Source: CAYQDB01 sp964416195 (GTDB lineage: Bacteria > Zixibacteria > MSB-5A5 > GN15 > FEB-12). Taken from it: a DNA stretch of 64,000 bases. The position numbers and the translations under genes are program-made. A model generated the notes under the pieces. That model was not told the DNA's origin. It worked only from the letters and a program-made list of their open reading frames with translations, and did not search any database. Shown here piece after piece: positions 9,001 through 17,373 of the stretch. Location of the stretch: positions 62,001 through 126,000 of the forward strand of contig CAYQDB010000006.1 in assembly GCA_964416195.1 (NCBI GenBank), read 5' to 3'. Within the stretch, counting starts at the first letter, position 1. Each line of letters opens with the position of its first letter.

Positions 9001-11576
9001 GCACATTCACTGTAATAGCGCGGTTCAATAGCCCACCGGTTGTCGACGCCGGTAACGATACGACCTTAGTCCAGTGTGAGCCAAGCGAGATTTGCCTGCC
9101 ATTTGTCGTATCCGACTTAGACACTAACATTGTTGAAATCGTCAGTTCTATCGGGGTTGTTCAAGGTAATCAGGTCTGCTTTACTCCCGAGGATTTTGGG
9201 ATTTATGACATTGTTATTACGGCTATCGACGAATGTGGTGCCTCGGGTTCGGATACTGTTGTGGTGACGGTGAACGTGGGCGGCACGGTTGCTATTATTT
9301 GTCCCGAGGGGCTTCAGTCAGACACTATTTGCGGGCCGGATACGGTGCGCGTTGTAGCGTTGATTACACCTGAGGATGCTGAAGTCACGGTATTGCCCAA
9401 TGGATACTACGACCCGGCTACCGGTGAGGTTTGTGTCGGCATTGATACCGGCGGTACATACGATATCACCGTGATAGCTGAGGCCCTGTGTGGAAGTGAC
9501 ACCTGTGAGTTTACGCTGGAAGTAGAGCTCGCTCAGCCGCCGGACGTTACCTGCCCCGCGCTGATCGACACATTGCTCTGTTTGGCTAAGCCGGTTACTC
9601 TCTGTTATCCGGTTACCGTGTCCGGCTCCGTTTCGCAGATAGATGTAAGTCCCATTGGGTACTATTCTGATGGATTCGTTTGCTTCCAGGTCGATGAAAA
9701 CAGCACCTATGAGATAGACGTTATCGCCCAGGGTGTCTGTGGTGCGGATACCTGTCATACCACGGTAGATGTCACACAGGATCAGGCGCCGGCACTGTTC
9801 CTACCGGGTTACCAGACGTTCGAGCGTTGTCTTGACGACACCGACCAGGTTTGTGTCGACGGCATCTATGCCACTGATATTGAATCGTCGGTATCGCTCT
9901 CCATGACCTGTGGAACAGGCGACTTTACACTCCTCGCCGATGACAGCGGTCTGATTTGTTTCCTTCCTGACAGCTTCGGCGTCTATGAATTCTGTTTTGA
10001 GGCTTTCGATAGCTGCAACACCACAACCGGCTCGTTCTTTGTGGAGATAACGGAGAGAGAAAATTGCGATGTGTGTCTGAGGCTTTCAATTGACGGCGGC
10101 GAGTGCATTCCTGTCGGCATGGTTCAGGACGTTGACATGCGCATCGAAAGCTGGGATCCGATCGGCGGCTTTGATATCTTGACAAGCTATGATGCCTCGG
10201 TGATGACCTTCCGAACGGCGACAATCACCGGAACTCAGATAGATGGCTGGGAGTATTTCACCTTCCGTTTCGGTACCGGCGATTGTGGCGACCATTGCCC
10301 CTCCGGGTTGATGCGATTTGTGGGGCTGGCCGATATGAACGATGGCGCTCACCATCCACCGGATTCGACTTTGATGCCGAATGGGGTGTTGATTGCTATG
10401 CAATACCAGGTGGCGAATAACCAGAATCTGGGCGGTTTCTTCCTCCCTATAAGCTTTGTCTGGTACAACTGCGGCGACAACGCGTTTTCGAGCCCGTCTG
10501 GAGATGACCTATACATTGACCTGAGAATCTACAATGCCGAGACGACGCTGGTTTGGGATGAGGCGGATGATATCACATATCCTGAGTCGGCTCGCACGTA
10601 TGGTCTGGGAGCGCCGGATACATGCGTGGAGGGCGGTGGCGAGGGCAAACCGGCGCCGATACGGTGTGTCGAATTCATCAACGGTGGCATCTGTGTTATT
10701 CCTGCCGAGTCTATCGATATACGTGGGGATATCAACCTGAATGGAATTCAGTATGAAATCGCCGACGCAGTGGTGTTTACCAACTATTTTATTTACGGCT
10801 TTTCGGCATTCAAGATAAACGTGGCCGGACAGACTGCCGCCACTGATGTAAACGCTGATGGTTTGACACTCAGCATTGGCGACCTTGTGTACTTGATCAG
10901 GATTATTATCGGCGATGCAGACCCAATGCCGAAAACCACGCCGCATTCCGAAAAGCTCACCGTCCGGACCGAACACAACTCCGATGCTATCTTCATCAGC
11001 ACCGAGGCGGCAAGCACCATTGGAGCAGCCCTGCTTGTCTATGATATAGGCGGCGGTTTGGTTCTTGATGAACCGCGGCTGGTCTCCGATGCCGATGGGA
11101 TGGATCTGATGTATGGTATGGAAAACAACGAGCTGCGGCTGCTCATCTATAATATCGGGACCAATGTAATTCCCACCGGCAGGAACAATCTTGTCGGGAT
11201 TCCCTGTCATGGCGACGGTCGACTGAGCCTGATTCGGACTGAAATAGTGGACTACCAGGGCCGACCTTATACAGTTGTGGGCAAGGAGAGCGGTTTGCCG
11301 ACTCGCTTTGCCTTGAACCAGAATTATCCTAATCCATTCAACCCGATGACAACAATCAGTTTCACACTGCCCCAACCAAACGAGTGGAAACTGGAAATCT
11401 TCAACATTACCGGTCGTCTGGTTCGTGAGTTCCATGCGTCGAGCGATGCAGGTGTCGTTACAGTGGAGTGGGACGGCAGGACTGTCAACGGATTGCCGGC
11501 TGCTTCCGGCGTGTACCTTTACCGCCTGGAGGCTGCCGACTTCACGGCTACCAAGAAGATGGTTCTTTTAAAATAA
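6063..11576 (+). CDS. Giant secreted cysteine-rich Ig-like repeat protein with cohesin-like, dockerin-like and sorting domains
   Basis: 1837 aa, ATG preceded by GGAGGAAAG. A signal peptide covers residues 1-25. About 15 tandem Ig-like repeats of ~80-90 aa (about 45-1330) follow. Each begins near a Pro-Pro or CP pair and usually carries four cysteines: CxxxExCxP near the first strand, VCFxxDT mid-domain and DxCG near the end, implying disulfide-locked domains. Residues ~1335-1545 resemble a cohesin-like beta-sandwich (VDMRIESWDPIGGFDILTSYDASVMTF). About 1553-1620 are two dockerin-like calcium loops (GDINLNG...; TDVNADG...). About 1750-1837 are the sorting domain (NQNYPNPFNP...WDGRTVNG...KKMVLLK). 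It is likely a fibre-like adhesin or scaffold at the surface. Stalk length and ligand are inferred only. Confidence 0.85.
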   Translation: MKRLGFVSISAMLVVFFALSPVFATSGSQTAPMGDALGDNGDEVSCPPPQVLSYDSTIYLCDLEEVCFDVVGVNSGGDLLVISQVEGPGQFQMLTDTSGQTCFMPYEVDSATYLFAYTVERSGDAALPPCCDRDTIRITVVLNQPPEIACPGSQMFYACEPDTFCFTVDATDPEQGPLTFNVLSGNATIEDRTVCVYSEESAEFDVVIEVVDSCDLTDTCVVLVFIEVNNPPYVSMADDFSVFMCQAETICFHATADDLDFDIADVSVNYGTYDAASDKVCFYADTTGVYTLILTAVDTCGAADSDTTIVSVTVNEAPVVDLGDDFSVYLCAETEVCLDAVITDDNIETVYMNFGNYDPQTGQVCFTADTTGSYVIAVLAIDDCGETASDTVVVTVAIGEPLFVDLGEDFDIALCEPTEICVDVETIEVYKSLSTNLGVYNEDTRQVCFVPDTSGVYTLIVEVTDSCDLVASDTVDITVSLNSPPIVSGMTDTALYLCYPQQVCLPVNVFDPDGDIESISVNYNGQYEDGLVCFVPYDSGHYELIVTAMDSCGHVAADTAMVVIETDQGISIECPNDTTIFTCQLVDTFCLPIFGIPENAEVEVLGINTWYDARTETICFWSECSNTNHITVDVSTPCNTYSCEFFVTIACNTDPLVILPPDTTIASCEMEEICLPVGASDAEGNLADVIVEGALYNPITSQVCFTPDTLGTYVIRVTAVDSCEASDWDEIAVNVVLNSAPYITYVLEDSVFSQCALEEICLPVDIGDVDGNLTDVTTSLGFYDAEADQVCFTPDSAGRFCIEIIATDACGLADTAEPCIIVETGDYVQIDCPVTFKPIDIFLCEPGEACWPLNIIGDSFQVETSYGTWANGELCFYADTSGYYGIEVIAVAECNSDTCYIDFDVWISEEVDISCPADTSVVLCEPDTLCRQYTVLSNVDSVTVTAPAFLSGEEVCVPLLQPDDYVITMTAYGECGTAACTFTVIARFNSPPVVDAGNDTTLVQCEPSEICLPFVVSDLDTNIVEIVSSIGVVQGNQVCFTPEDFGIYDIVITAIDECGASGSDTVVVTVNVGGTVAIICPEGLQSDTICGPDTVRVVALITPEDAEVTVLPNGYYDPATGEVCVGIDTGGTYDITVIAEALCGSDTCEFTLEVELAQPPDVTCPALIDTLLCLAKPVTLCYPVTVSGSVSQIDVSPIGYYSDGFVCFQVDENSTYEIDVIAQGVCGADTCHTTVDVTQDQAPALFLPGYQTFERCLDDTDQVCVDGIYATDIESSVSLSMTCGTGDFTLLADDSGLICFLPDSFGVYEFCFEAFDSCNTTTGSFFVEITERENCDVCLRLSIDGGECIPVGMVQDVDMRIESWDPIGGFDILTSYDASVMTFRTATITGTQIDGWEYFTFRFGTGDCGDHCPSGLMRFVGLADMNDGAHHPPDSTLMPNGVLIAMQYQVANNQNLGGFFLPISFVWYNCGDNAFSSPSGDDLYIDLRIYNAETTLVWDEADDITYPESARTYGLGAPDTCVEGGGEGKPAPIRCVEFINGGICVIPAESIDIRGDINLNGIQYEIADAVVFTNYFIYGFSAFKINVAGQTAATDVNADGLTLSIGDLVYLIRIIIGDADPMPKTTPHSEKLTVRTEHNSDAIFISTEAASTIGAALLVYDIGGGLVLDEPRLVSDADGMDLMYGMENNELRLLIYNIGTNVIPTGRNNLVGIPCHGDGRLSLIRTEIVDYQGRPYTVVGKESGLPTRFALNQNYPNPFNPMTTISFTLPQPNEWKLEIFNITGRLVREFHASSDAGVVTVEWDGRTVNGLPAASGVYLYRLEAADFTATKKMVLLK

Positions 11577-11600
11577 CTCCCTCTCTTCTCTTTCCTCAGA

Positions 11601-11639
11601 AGCGCCCGATATAGACTACACCGTCGGGCGCTTTTTTTA
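11601..11639 (+). terminator. Rho-independent terminator of the 1837-aa gene
   Basis: Perfect 9-bp stem AGCGCCCGA / TCGGGCGCT with a 14-nt loop, followed by TTTTTTTAT, 25 nt after the stop codon. Read on the other strand it lacks a T-run, so it acts on plus-strand transcription only. Confidence 0.85.
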
Positions 11640-11660
11640 TTCTCTCCGGTTCGAGTATGG

Positions 11661-11680
11661 GGCAGATGTGGACATCTGCC
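11661..11680. repeat. GGCAGATGT palindromic repeat, copy 2
   Basis: Identical 20-bp palindrome to 676-695, with conserved flanks (ATGG left; GCCCAC, AAAT right). It lies between the terminator and the 3' end of rlmH. Confidence 0.8.
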
Positions 11681-11698
11681 GCCCACGAAATAGCAGCG

Positions 11699-12169
11699 TT
11701 ACTTATGGTAGTCCGTACCGTGAAGAATTGTAAAGGCGCGGTAGAGCTGTTTCAGCAGAATCAGCCTAACGAGCTGGTGGGAAAAGGTTAGAGAAGATAA
11801 AGACAAAACGTGGTCGGCTTTGTTCAGAATGACATCATCAAGTCCGTACGCTCCGCCAATAATAAAGTTCACTGTCCCACCGCTTTTGATCTGAAGCGTC
11901 TCAAGCATCTTGGCAAAAGCAGGTGTATCTCTTTGCTCGCCTTTATCAGCTAAGGCAACACATAATCCTTTTTAACATTCCTTCTCCAACAGTCTGGCCT
12001 CACGTTTTTTGATCTCAGCAGGTGTCAGCGAGGACGCTTCTTTCAGGGGAAGCGCAATTTTCCACTCGACCTTGGCGAAGCGGGAGAGCAGCTTTTCAAA
12101 ATGGGCGCAGCCTTCTTCGACCCAACGGTCTTTGTGTTTCCCGATAGCAACTATTCGGATCTTAAGCAA
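11699..12169 (-). pseudogene. rlmH: RlmH, 23S rRNA pseudouridine-1915 N3-methyltransferase, interrupted by an in-frame TAA
   Basis: RlmH methylates pseudouridine 1915 in helix 69 of 23S rRNA using SAM. Both halves are well conserved: N-terminal KIRIVAIGKHKDRWVEEG and C-terminal FIIGGAYGLD...LSLSSLTFSHQLVRLILLKQLYRAF...YHK. They lie in the same frame, separated by one TAA (codon 66, bases 11972-11974). Without it the protein would be 155 aa, the family's normal length, and the sequence between (KGLCVALADKGEQRDTPAFAKML) is also family-like. So this is a single nonsense codon, not a frameshift. TTG start, overlapping the yjbQ stop by 8 nt. It is either a real recent nonsense mutation or a base-call error. 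Confidence 0.85.
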
Positions 12170-12563
12170 ACGAGCCGACCTTGACTATGAGCCGCCGCCG
12201 CCTGGGGCCGTCAAATTCGCAGAAGTAGATTCCCTGCCATCGTCCCAGTACAAGCCGCTTGCTTTCAAAGGCGATCAGTTCTGAAGAGCCTATCAATGAT
12301 GCTTTGACGTGTGCGTCCGAATTGCCTTCGGCGTGGTGGTACCCATCCGCCTGGGGTATCTCTTTTTGCAATTTGTATAACAGGTCCCGCTTCACATCTG
12401 GGTCGGCGTTTTCGTTAATAGTAATGGCTGCCGTTGTGTGGGGAACGAAACAGAATGCCAGACCACAGTCATGCTCGTTTTCCGAGACTGCCTGCTGCAC
12501 CAGAGCGGTGACGTCAATTATTTCCTCGCGGATTTTGGATTCAACAGTGAACTTATGTATCAT
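12162..12563 (-). CDS. yjbQ: YjbQ / UPF0047 family protein
   Basis: 133 aa, the usual length for this small single-domain family. Conserved signatures are visible: HTTAAITINENADPDVKRDL, the YHHAEGNSDAHVKASLIGSS block with clustered histidines, and the end motif LGRWQGIYFCEFDGPRRR. Members assemble as trimers with a metal-binding histidine cluster; some have weak thiamin phosphate synthase activity, but the physiological role is unsettled. The ATG overlaps the ftsY stop (ATGA, 4 nt), and the 3' end overlaps rlmH, so the three are translationally coupled. Confidence 0.9.
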   Translation of the reverse strand: MIHKFTVESKIREEIIDVTALVQQAVSENEHDCGLAFCFVPHTTAAITINENADPDVKRDLLYKLQKEIPQADGYHHAEGNSDAHVKASLIGSSELIAFESKRLVLGRWQGIYFCEFDGPRRRRLIVKVGSFA

Positions 12564-13474
12564 GCGAACAATGCCTCGGCAAACTGCTTGGGGTCGAAGG
12601 GTTGTAGGTCGTCGATTCCTTCCCCCAAGCCAAGGAAGTTGACCGGCACTCCTATTTCCTCAGCGACAGCGATAATTACGCCCCCCTTAGCAGTGCCGTC
12701 AAGCTTGGTGACAATGATACCATCGCAGCCAATCGCCTGAGCGAAAATCTGAACCTGGGAGATCGCATTCTGCCCTGTGGAGCCGTCAACGACAAGTCTG
12801 CTATAGATAGGGGAGTTGGGCAGCGCCTTGGCGATAACCCTCCTGATCTTTTTCAGTTCTTCCATCAGGTTCGATTTGGTGTGAAGTCGCCCGGCGGTAT
12901 CGACCAGCAATATGTCCGCCGAGCGTGCGGCGGCAGCTTTGGAAGCGTCAAAAGCAACTGCCGCCGGGTCTGAGCCTTCGGCGGATTTGATGATATCGAC
13001 GTTGCTGCGTTCGGCCCAGATGGCTATCTGGTCAATTGCGGCTGCGCGAAATGTATCACAAGCTGCGATGACTACTTTCTTGCCTTCAGAGGAAAACCTG
13101 GTGGCCAGTTTGCCGATGGTGGTCGTTTTGCCGGTGCCGTTAACGCCCACTATCAACCAGACCACCAGCCTTTTGTCGTTTTCGTTTACAAGCGGCGCTC
13201 CTTCTCGCATCAGTATGGAAACGATTTCTTCCTGCAAGAGAGCAATGACCTGTTCTCCTTCGGTTAGGTTTCTCTCTCTTGCCTTCTGCTTGAGGTTCTC
13301 GATGAGTCTGGCGGTTGCTTTGACGCCGACGTCGGCTTCGATGAGGATCTGTTCAATTTCTTCCAGAAGTTCGTCATCAATTTTGCGGCGGCTGACCACC
13401 TGAACGATTTTGCCGAGAATGTTCTGCTTGGTCCTGGCCAGCGACCGTTTCAGCTTTTCATACGAATCAATCAT
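12560..13474 (-). CDS. ftsY: FtsY, signal recognition particle receptor GTPase
   Basis: FtsY docks SRP-ribosome complexes at the membrane. The NG domain is complete: helical N domain (residues ~1-85), P-loop GVNGTGKTTTIGKLA, DTFRAAAIDQ, DTAGRLHTKSNLMEELKK (G3) and TKLDGTAKGG (G4). I chose the ATG at 13474 (MIDSYEKLKRSL, 304 aa). The frame can be extended to a TTG at 13507, but those 11 residues look non-conserved and no Shine-Dalgarno supports either start. The acidic A domain of E. coli FtsY is absent, as in many short FtsYs, so membrane binding would rest on the amphipathic N-terminal helix. Confidence 0.93.
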   Translation of the reverse strand: MIDSYEKLKRSLARTKQNILGKIVQVVSRRKIDDELLEEIEQILIEADVGVKATARLIENLKQKARERNLTEGEQVIALLQEEIVSILMREGAPLVNENDKRLVVWLIVGVNGTGKTTTIGKLATRFSSEGKKVVIAACDTFRAAAIDQIAIWAERSNVDIIKSAEGSDPAAVAFDASKAAAARSADILLVDTAGRLHTKSNLMEELKKIRRVIAKALPNSPIYSRLVVDGSTGQNAISQVQIFAQAIGCDGIIVTKLDGTAKGGVIIAVAEEIGVPVNFLGLGEGIDDLQPFDPKQFAEALFA

Positions 13475-13642
13475 GAGAGTAAGGTAGGTGTCTTTAACAC
13501 CTGCCAATTATAGCAGAAGTTGTTGTCGGGTTTCTCATTCCGTCCGGCGGCTGCCGGATTCCATTCGGAACCCGATCTACTGCACCTGTAATTGTTTTTT
13601 CTATCATAACTTAAAAACGATATTTCACGGGAATTTAGTCGC

Positions 13643-16600
13643 TCAGTCCCGATCCTCCGGTTTGCCGCCGTAAGGTATCGTAGGATGTAACCGTTCAACG
13701 ACTATTCTAGGAAGCTCCTTAGTATCATCTTGTGAAACGACTGGTGCTGTCTCCGCTATCTCAATTGGTTCGCCGGCATCGGTATCGATTCTCACGGCAC
13801 CTTTTGCTTCATCCCGCTGAACGTCAGCAAACCTGACAGCAACCAGCTTGGAGATACCGGGTTCCTCCATAGTGACACCGTAAAGATTGTCAGCGGCTTC
13901 CATGGTAATCTTGTTGTGAGTGATGGAGATGAACTGAGTCCGGTTGGCAAAAGTTCCGATCATTTTGAGAAACCGACGGCAGTTGGCATCGTCGAGGGGG
14001 GCATCGATTTCATCGAGGATGCAGAATGGGGACGGCTTGACAAGATAGAGGGAAAAGAGGAGAGAGATAGCCGTCAGCGCCCGCTCACCGCCGGACATCT
14101 GATTTATGGACAACAGCTTCTTCCGACCGGGACGAGCGATGATCTCGATGTGCGACTCCAACGGGTCGGCCGGATCCGCCAGAAAAATGTCGGCCTCCCC
14201 GCTTGTGAATAACTCAACGAAGAGCTTTTTGAAATTGCTGCGCACTTTTTCAAACGTCTCAGTAAACAGGTTTTTTGCCGTCTGATTGATCTTTGTGATA
14301 GTAGTCTGAAGATCGGTTTTGGCATTGGTTAAGTCGGCCAACTGTTCCTTGAGGAAACGCTCACGATCGCTGGCTGTCTGGTATTCTTCGAGGGCAAGAA
14401 GATTGACGGCGCCGAATTTCTTCAGCGCTTCTTTCTGTTTCAACAGAAGCTCACGTGCCTGTTCCTCCGTGAGCTTTTCATCCGGACTGACAGCCTCTAC
14501 TAAAGCAATATCGACCTCGAATTCCTCACGTATCCTGTCGCTGACAGCCTTGATCTCCGACTCAAGGGTATTAAGATGAATTTCCAACTGGTGTATCTGG
14601 TCGCTTAACGTATCTCTTTCGCCCCGGATTTCCTTGAGCTGCTTTTCTCGTGCGGAGACTCGCTCCAGTAGTTCTATCTGGACATTTCGTAGACCGTTCT
14701 GACGGGCAGCGATCCCGGTGCGCTCCTCGAAAGCGGCTTTCAGCCATCTTTCCAGCTCAGAGATTTTCTGGGTTGAGGTCTCAATCTCCTGCTCGGCCGT
14801 GTGAATTTCAATCTGTTTAGCTTCGATTGTCCTGACGATCTCCTGCCGCAACTCTTGGAGGTGGTTGAGCTTGCTCTCGGTTTGCTCAGTTTTACTTTTT
14901 GCTTCAACGACCGCTACTTGTAGCTGTGAGACATTTTCAAGCGTGGCTGTGGTGGTGTCCTCAGATTCACTCAACCGGTCGCTTGTCTGTGATATACTGC
15001 GAGCAAGGTCCTCTCTTTGGGAGGAAAGCTGGTCGAAGTCCAGACCCAGATTATACTGGCGAGAACGGATTTTCTCGAGCTTGGCGTTGCAACTGAGCCG
15101 TTCTTTGCGGAGACGGTCAAGTTCGCTTTCGATAGAACGGCGCTGGTACTCGACCTCGTTGAGTTTACTCTTAATTGACTCAAGTTCCTCAGCCAGAGTC
15201 TCCAGCGATTGGGATAGCCGTGAAGACTCTGCACGGGAGGCGGCGATCTCGGCTATGACCCTGCTCTTTTCCTGCTGGATAGAGCTTAGTCGCTCGTGCA
15301 ACTGTTCCACCATTTTCTGTTGCTCGGCAACTTTTTCCTGGCGGCGAAAGAGAGGAAACCTGTCATCTGAACCGCCCGAGATGATATTCTTGCTGTACAC
15401 CATCCCATCGGTAGACACCGCCTGGAATCCGAATGGAAGCTGACGAAGAATGTTTCGCGGATTGCATCCTTCCTTGAAGACCGCCGTCCGGGCCAAGACA
15501 GCCTCCATCAAGGGTCGAAGGTCAGAATCTGTCGAGATAAAGCTATCCATCCACCCAATAAATTCCGGCACATCCAGTTCTGGACGTTTCACAACCGGGT
15601 TAAGCGTCCCGCTGTCCGGCACGAGGATGCCGACCTTGCCTTTCTTTTCCGCTTTCAGGTAGTTTATGATTGCCTCGGCAGCCGAGCGATCCCTACAGAT
15701 GATAAAACCGGCGATTTCCCCGAGTGCCGCCTCTACTGCTGTTTCCAGTCCTTCCACAGGGACGAACTTCTCTGCTGCGGTACCGATCAGGCCCTCACTA
15801 AAGCGTTCACGTACCTCCATGGCCGCAACGACACCAGATTCATAGCCTTCATAGTGGATGATCATGTCCTCAAGCAGACTGCGACGGGCCTGACAGGCCT
15901 CAATGGAGGCGGTCAGGTTCGAGATTTCAAGGGAAAGCTCCTCACTTCTTTCCAGCAGTTGCTCGATTTGATTAGAGAGATCGTGGTGCGATTTCTCGTC
16001 GGCGATTTTGCGAGCGTTAGTCTCATCCAGAGTTTGCCGGTGAGCAGAGGTCTGTGCGCTTAGTGTTTCCCGCAGCCTGGTCTTTTCGGTGGTTTGATTG
16101 TCAATATCACTGCCAAGCTGCTTCAACTCCTCTTCCTGCTCATGGAGGCTTTCCACTTCCGTTCGTCCGGAAGACAGCCTTCCCTCGAGGTCGAGGAGTT
16201 TCTCGTTTTCCTGTTCTTTGGCTGTTCGGACGTTAAGCAGTTGTCTGTCGGCTTCTGCTTGCTCCCTTTCGGCCTCGTTTAGACGAGAGGTAAGAGTCTC
16301 AGCGTCTTCCTTGAGTTGTTTAATTTCGTTTCCGGTTTCGTCGGACTGCTCTCCCAGAAGCTTTTCCCTGGTCTGAAGAGATTGGATTTCGTTTTGATTG
16401 CGCTCAATAAGCGATCTGGCGTTAGAGCGCTTCTCCGTCAGTATTGAGATTTCCTTTTCGCATGAATGAGCTCTTTCCGAAGCCTGGTAGACTTCGTTGC
16501 TGACGCTGGTCAGTTCGTGTTCCAGGTCGACCTGCTCTTTGCGGTCTGCCTCCAGTTGGGCGGAGATTCGGCTGAGAACCGACTCTCTGTCAAGCCGCTG

Positions 16601-17359
16601 ATCAGTTAGCGTGCCAAGTTGTCCCTTTAGTTCCTGCTTCTCAGATTCAATCGCTTTTATCCGCCGCGAGCTTAAGTATAGCTCCCAGTTCTTGATATTG
16701 TTGGCGACAGCCTGGTAGCGTTCGGCCTTTCGATGTTGGCGTTTGAGCGAGTTGACCTGAGATTTTACCTCAGCGTAAATGTCATTTAGGCGTAGAAAGT
16801 CGTTCTCGGTCGCTTCGAGCTTTCGCAGGGCAACTTTCTTGCGCTGTTTATACTTGGTGATGCCGGCTGCTTCCTCGAACAGGAAGCGTCGTTCCTCAGC
16901 CCGGTCGGAGATTACAGCATCAATCATCTCTGGTTGAATAACTGAGTAGGAGTGGGTGCCCACGCCGGTGTCGTAGAATAACTCTGTTATATCTTTTAGT
17001 CGGCAGGGGACTTTGTTGAGCAGATACTCTGATTCGCCGCTGCGAAACAGGCGCCGGGTAACTTGTACCTCATGGTATTCTGTTGGTAGGATGCCCTGGT
17101 CATTAATCAAGGTTATGGTCACTTCGGACATGCCTAGAGGTTTCACGTCACGGGTGCCATTGAAGATCACCTCTTCCATTTTGCTCCCTCGCAAGAGGGT
17201 GACTTTCTGCTCTCCCAGCACCCAGCGGATGGCATCGAGGATGTTCGTTTTGCCGCAGCCGTTAGGACCGACGATAGCTGTAATACCATTAGAGAAGTAT
17301 ATACTTGTTTTATTGGTAAAGGATTTGAATCCCAGCAGATCAAGTTGCTTTAGATACAC
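13643..17359 (-). CDS. smc: SMC chromosome segregation ATPase
   Basis: 1238 aa, GTG start preceded by GGAGG. SMC dimers load on DNA and condense and segregate the chromosome with ScpA/ScpB (not in this window). Seen: N-terminal Walker A GPNGCGKTN (~residue 32), long coiled coil (~170-500), hinge (~515-680, EGLIGTAAEKFVPVEGLETA..., RPELDVPEFIGWMDSF), second coiled coil (~685-1020), then signature motif MSGGERALTAISLLFSL and Walker B FCILDEIDAPLDDAN. A C-terminal tail of about 60 residues after the ATPase head (IDTDAGEPIEIAET..., ending PEDRD) is longer than in most bacterial SMCs. Confidence 0.96.
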   Translation of the reverse strand: MYLKQLDLLGFKSFTNKTSIYFSNGITAIVGPNGCGKTNILDAIRWVLGEQKVTLLRGSKMEEVIFNGTRDVKPLGMSEVTITLINDQGILPTEYHEVQVTRRLFRSGESEYLLNKVPCRLKDITELFYDTGVGTHSYSVIQPEMIDAVISDRAEERRFLFEEAAGITKYKQRKKVALRKLEATENDFLRLNDIYAEVKSQVNSLKRQHRKAERYQAVANNIKNWELYLSSRRIKAIESEKQELKGQLGTLTDQRLDRESVLSRISAQLEADRKEQVDLEHELTSVSNEVYQASERAHSCEKEISILTEKRSNARSLIERNQNEIQSLQTREKLLGEQSDETGNEIKQLKEDAETLTSRLNEAEREQAEADRQLLNVRTAKEQENEKLLDLEGRLSSGRTEVESLHEQEEELKQLGSDIDNQTTEKTRLRETLSAQTSAHRQTLDETNARKIADEKSHHDLSNQIEQLLERSEELSLEISNLTASIEACQARRSLLEDMIIHYEGYESGVVAAMEVRERFSEGLIGTAAEKFVPVEGLETAVEAALGEIAGFIICRDRSAAEAIINYLKAEKKGKVGILVPDSGTLNPVVKRPELDVPEFIGWMDSFISTDSDLRPLMEAVLARTAVFKEGCNPRNILRQLPFGFQAVSTDGMVYSKNIISGGSDDRFPLFRRQEKVAEQQKMVEQLHERLSSIQQEKSRVIAEIAASRAESSRLSQSLETLAEELESIKSKLNEVEYQRRSIESELDRLRKERLSCNAKLEKIRSRQYNLGLDFDQLSSQREDLARSISQTSDRLSESEDTTTATLENVSQLQVAVVEAKSKTEQTESKLNHLQELRQEIVRTIEAKQIEIHTAEQEIETSTQKISELERWLKAAFEERTGIAARQNGLRNVQIELLERVSAREKQLKEIRGERDTLSDQIHQLEIHLNTLESEIKAVSDRIREEFEVDIALVEAVSPDEKLTEEQARELLLKQKEALKKFGAVNLLALEEYQTASDRERFLKEQLADLTNAKTDLQTTITKINQTAKNLFTETFEKVRSNFKKLFVELFTSGEADIFLADPADPLESHIEIIARPGRKKLLSINQMSGGERALTAISLLFSLYLVKPSPFCILDEIDAPLDDANCRRFLKMIGTFANRTQFISITHNKITMEAADNLYGVTMEEPGISKLVAVRFADVQRDEAKGAVRIDTDAGEPIEIAETAPVVSQDDTKELPRIVVERLHPTIPYGGKPEDRD

Positions 17360-17373
17360 AGTTCCTCCGTTGT

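Noticed and set aside
10509..11435. 308-codon open frame antisense to the 1837-aa gene
   Set aside because: It lies wholly opposite a clear coding frame, has no recognisable domain, and its composition mirrors the codon pattern of the sense gene.
11972..11974. Programmed recoding of the stop codon in rlmH
   Set aside because: The codon is TAA, not the TGA or TAG used for selenocysteine or pyrrolysine, no frameshift is needed to join the halves, and TAA terminates other genes in the window.
14865..15443. 192-codon serine/leucine-rich frame opposite smc
   Set aside because: Typical antisense image of coiled-coil coding sequence.
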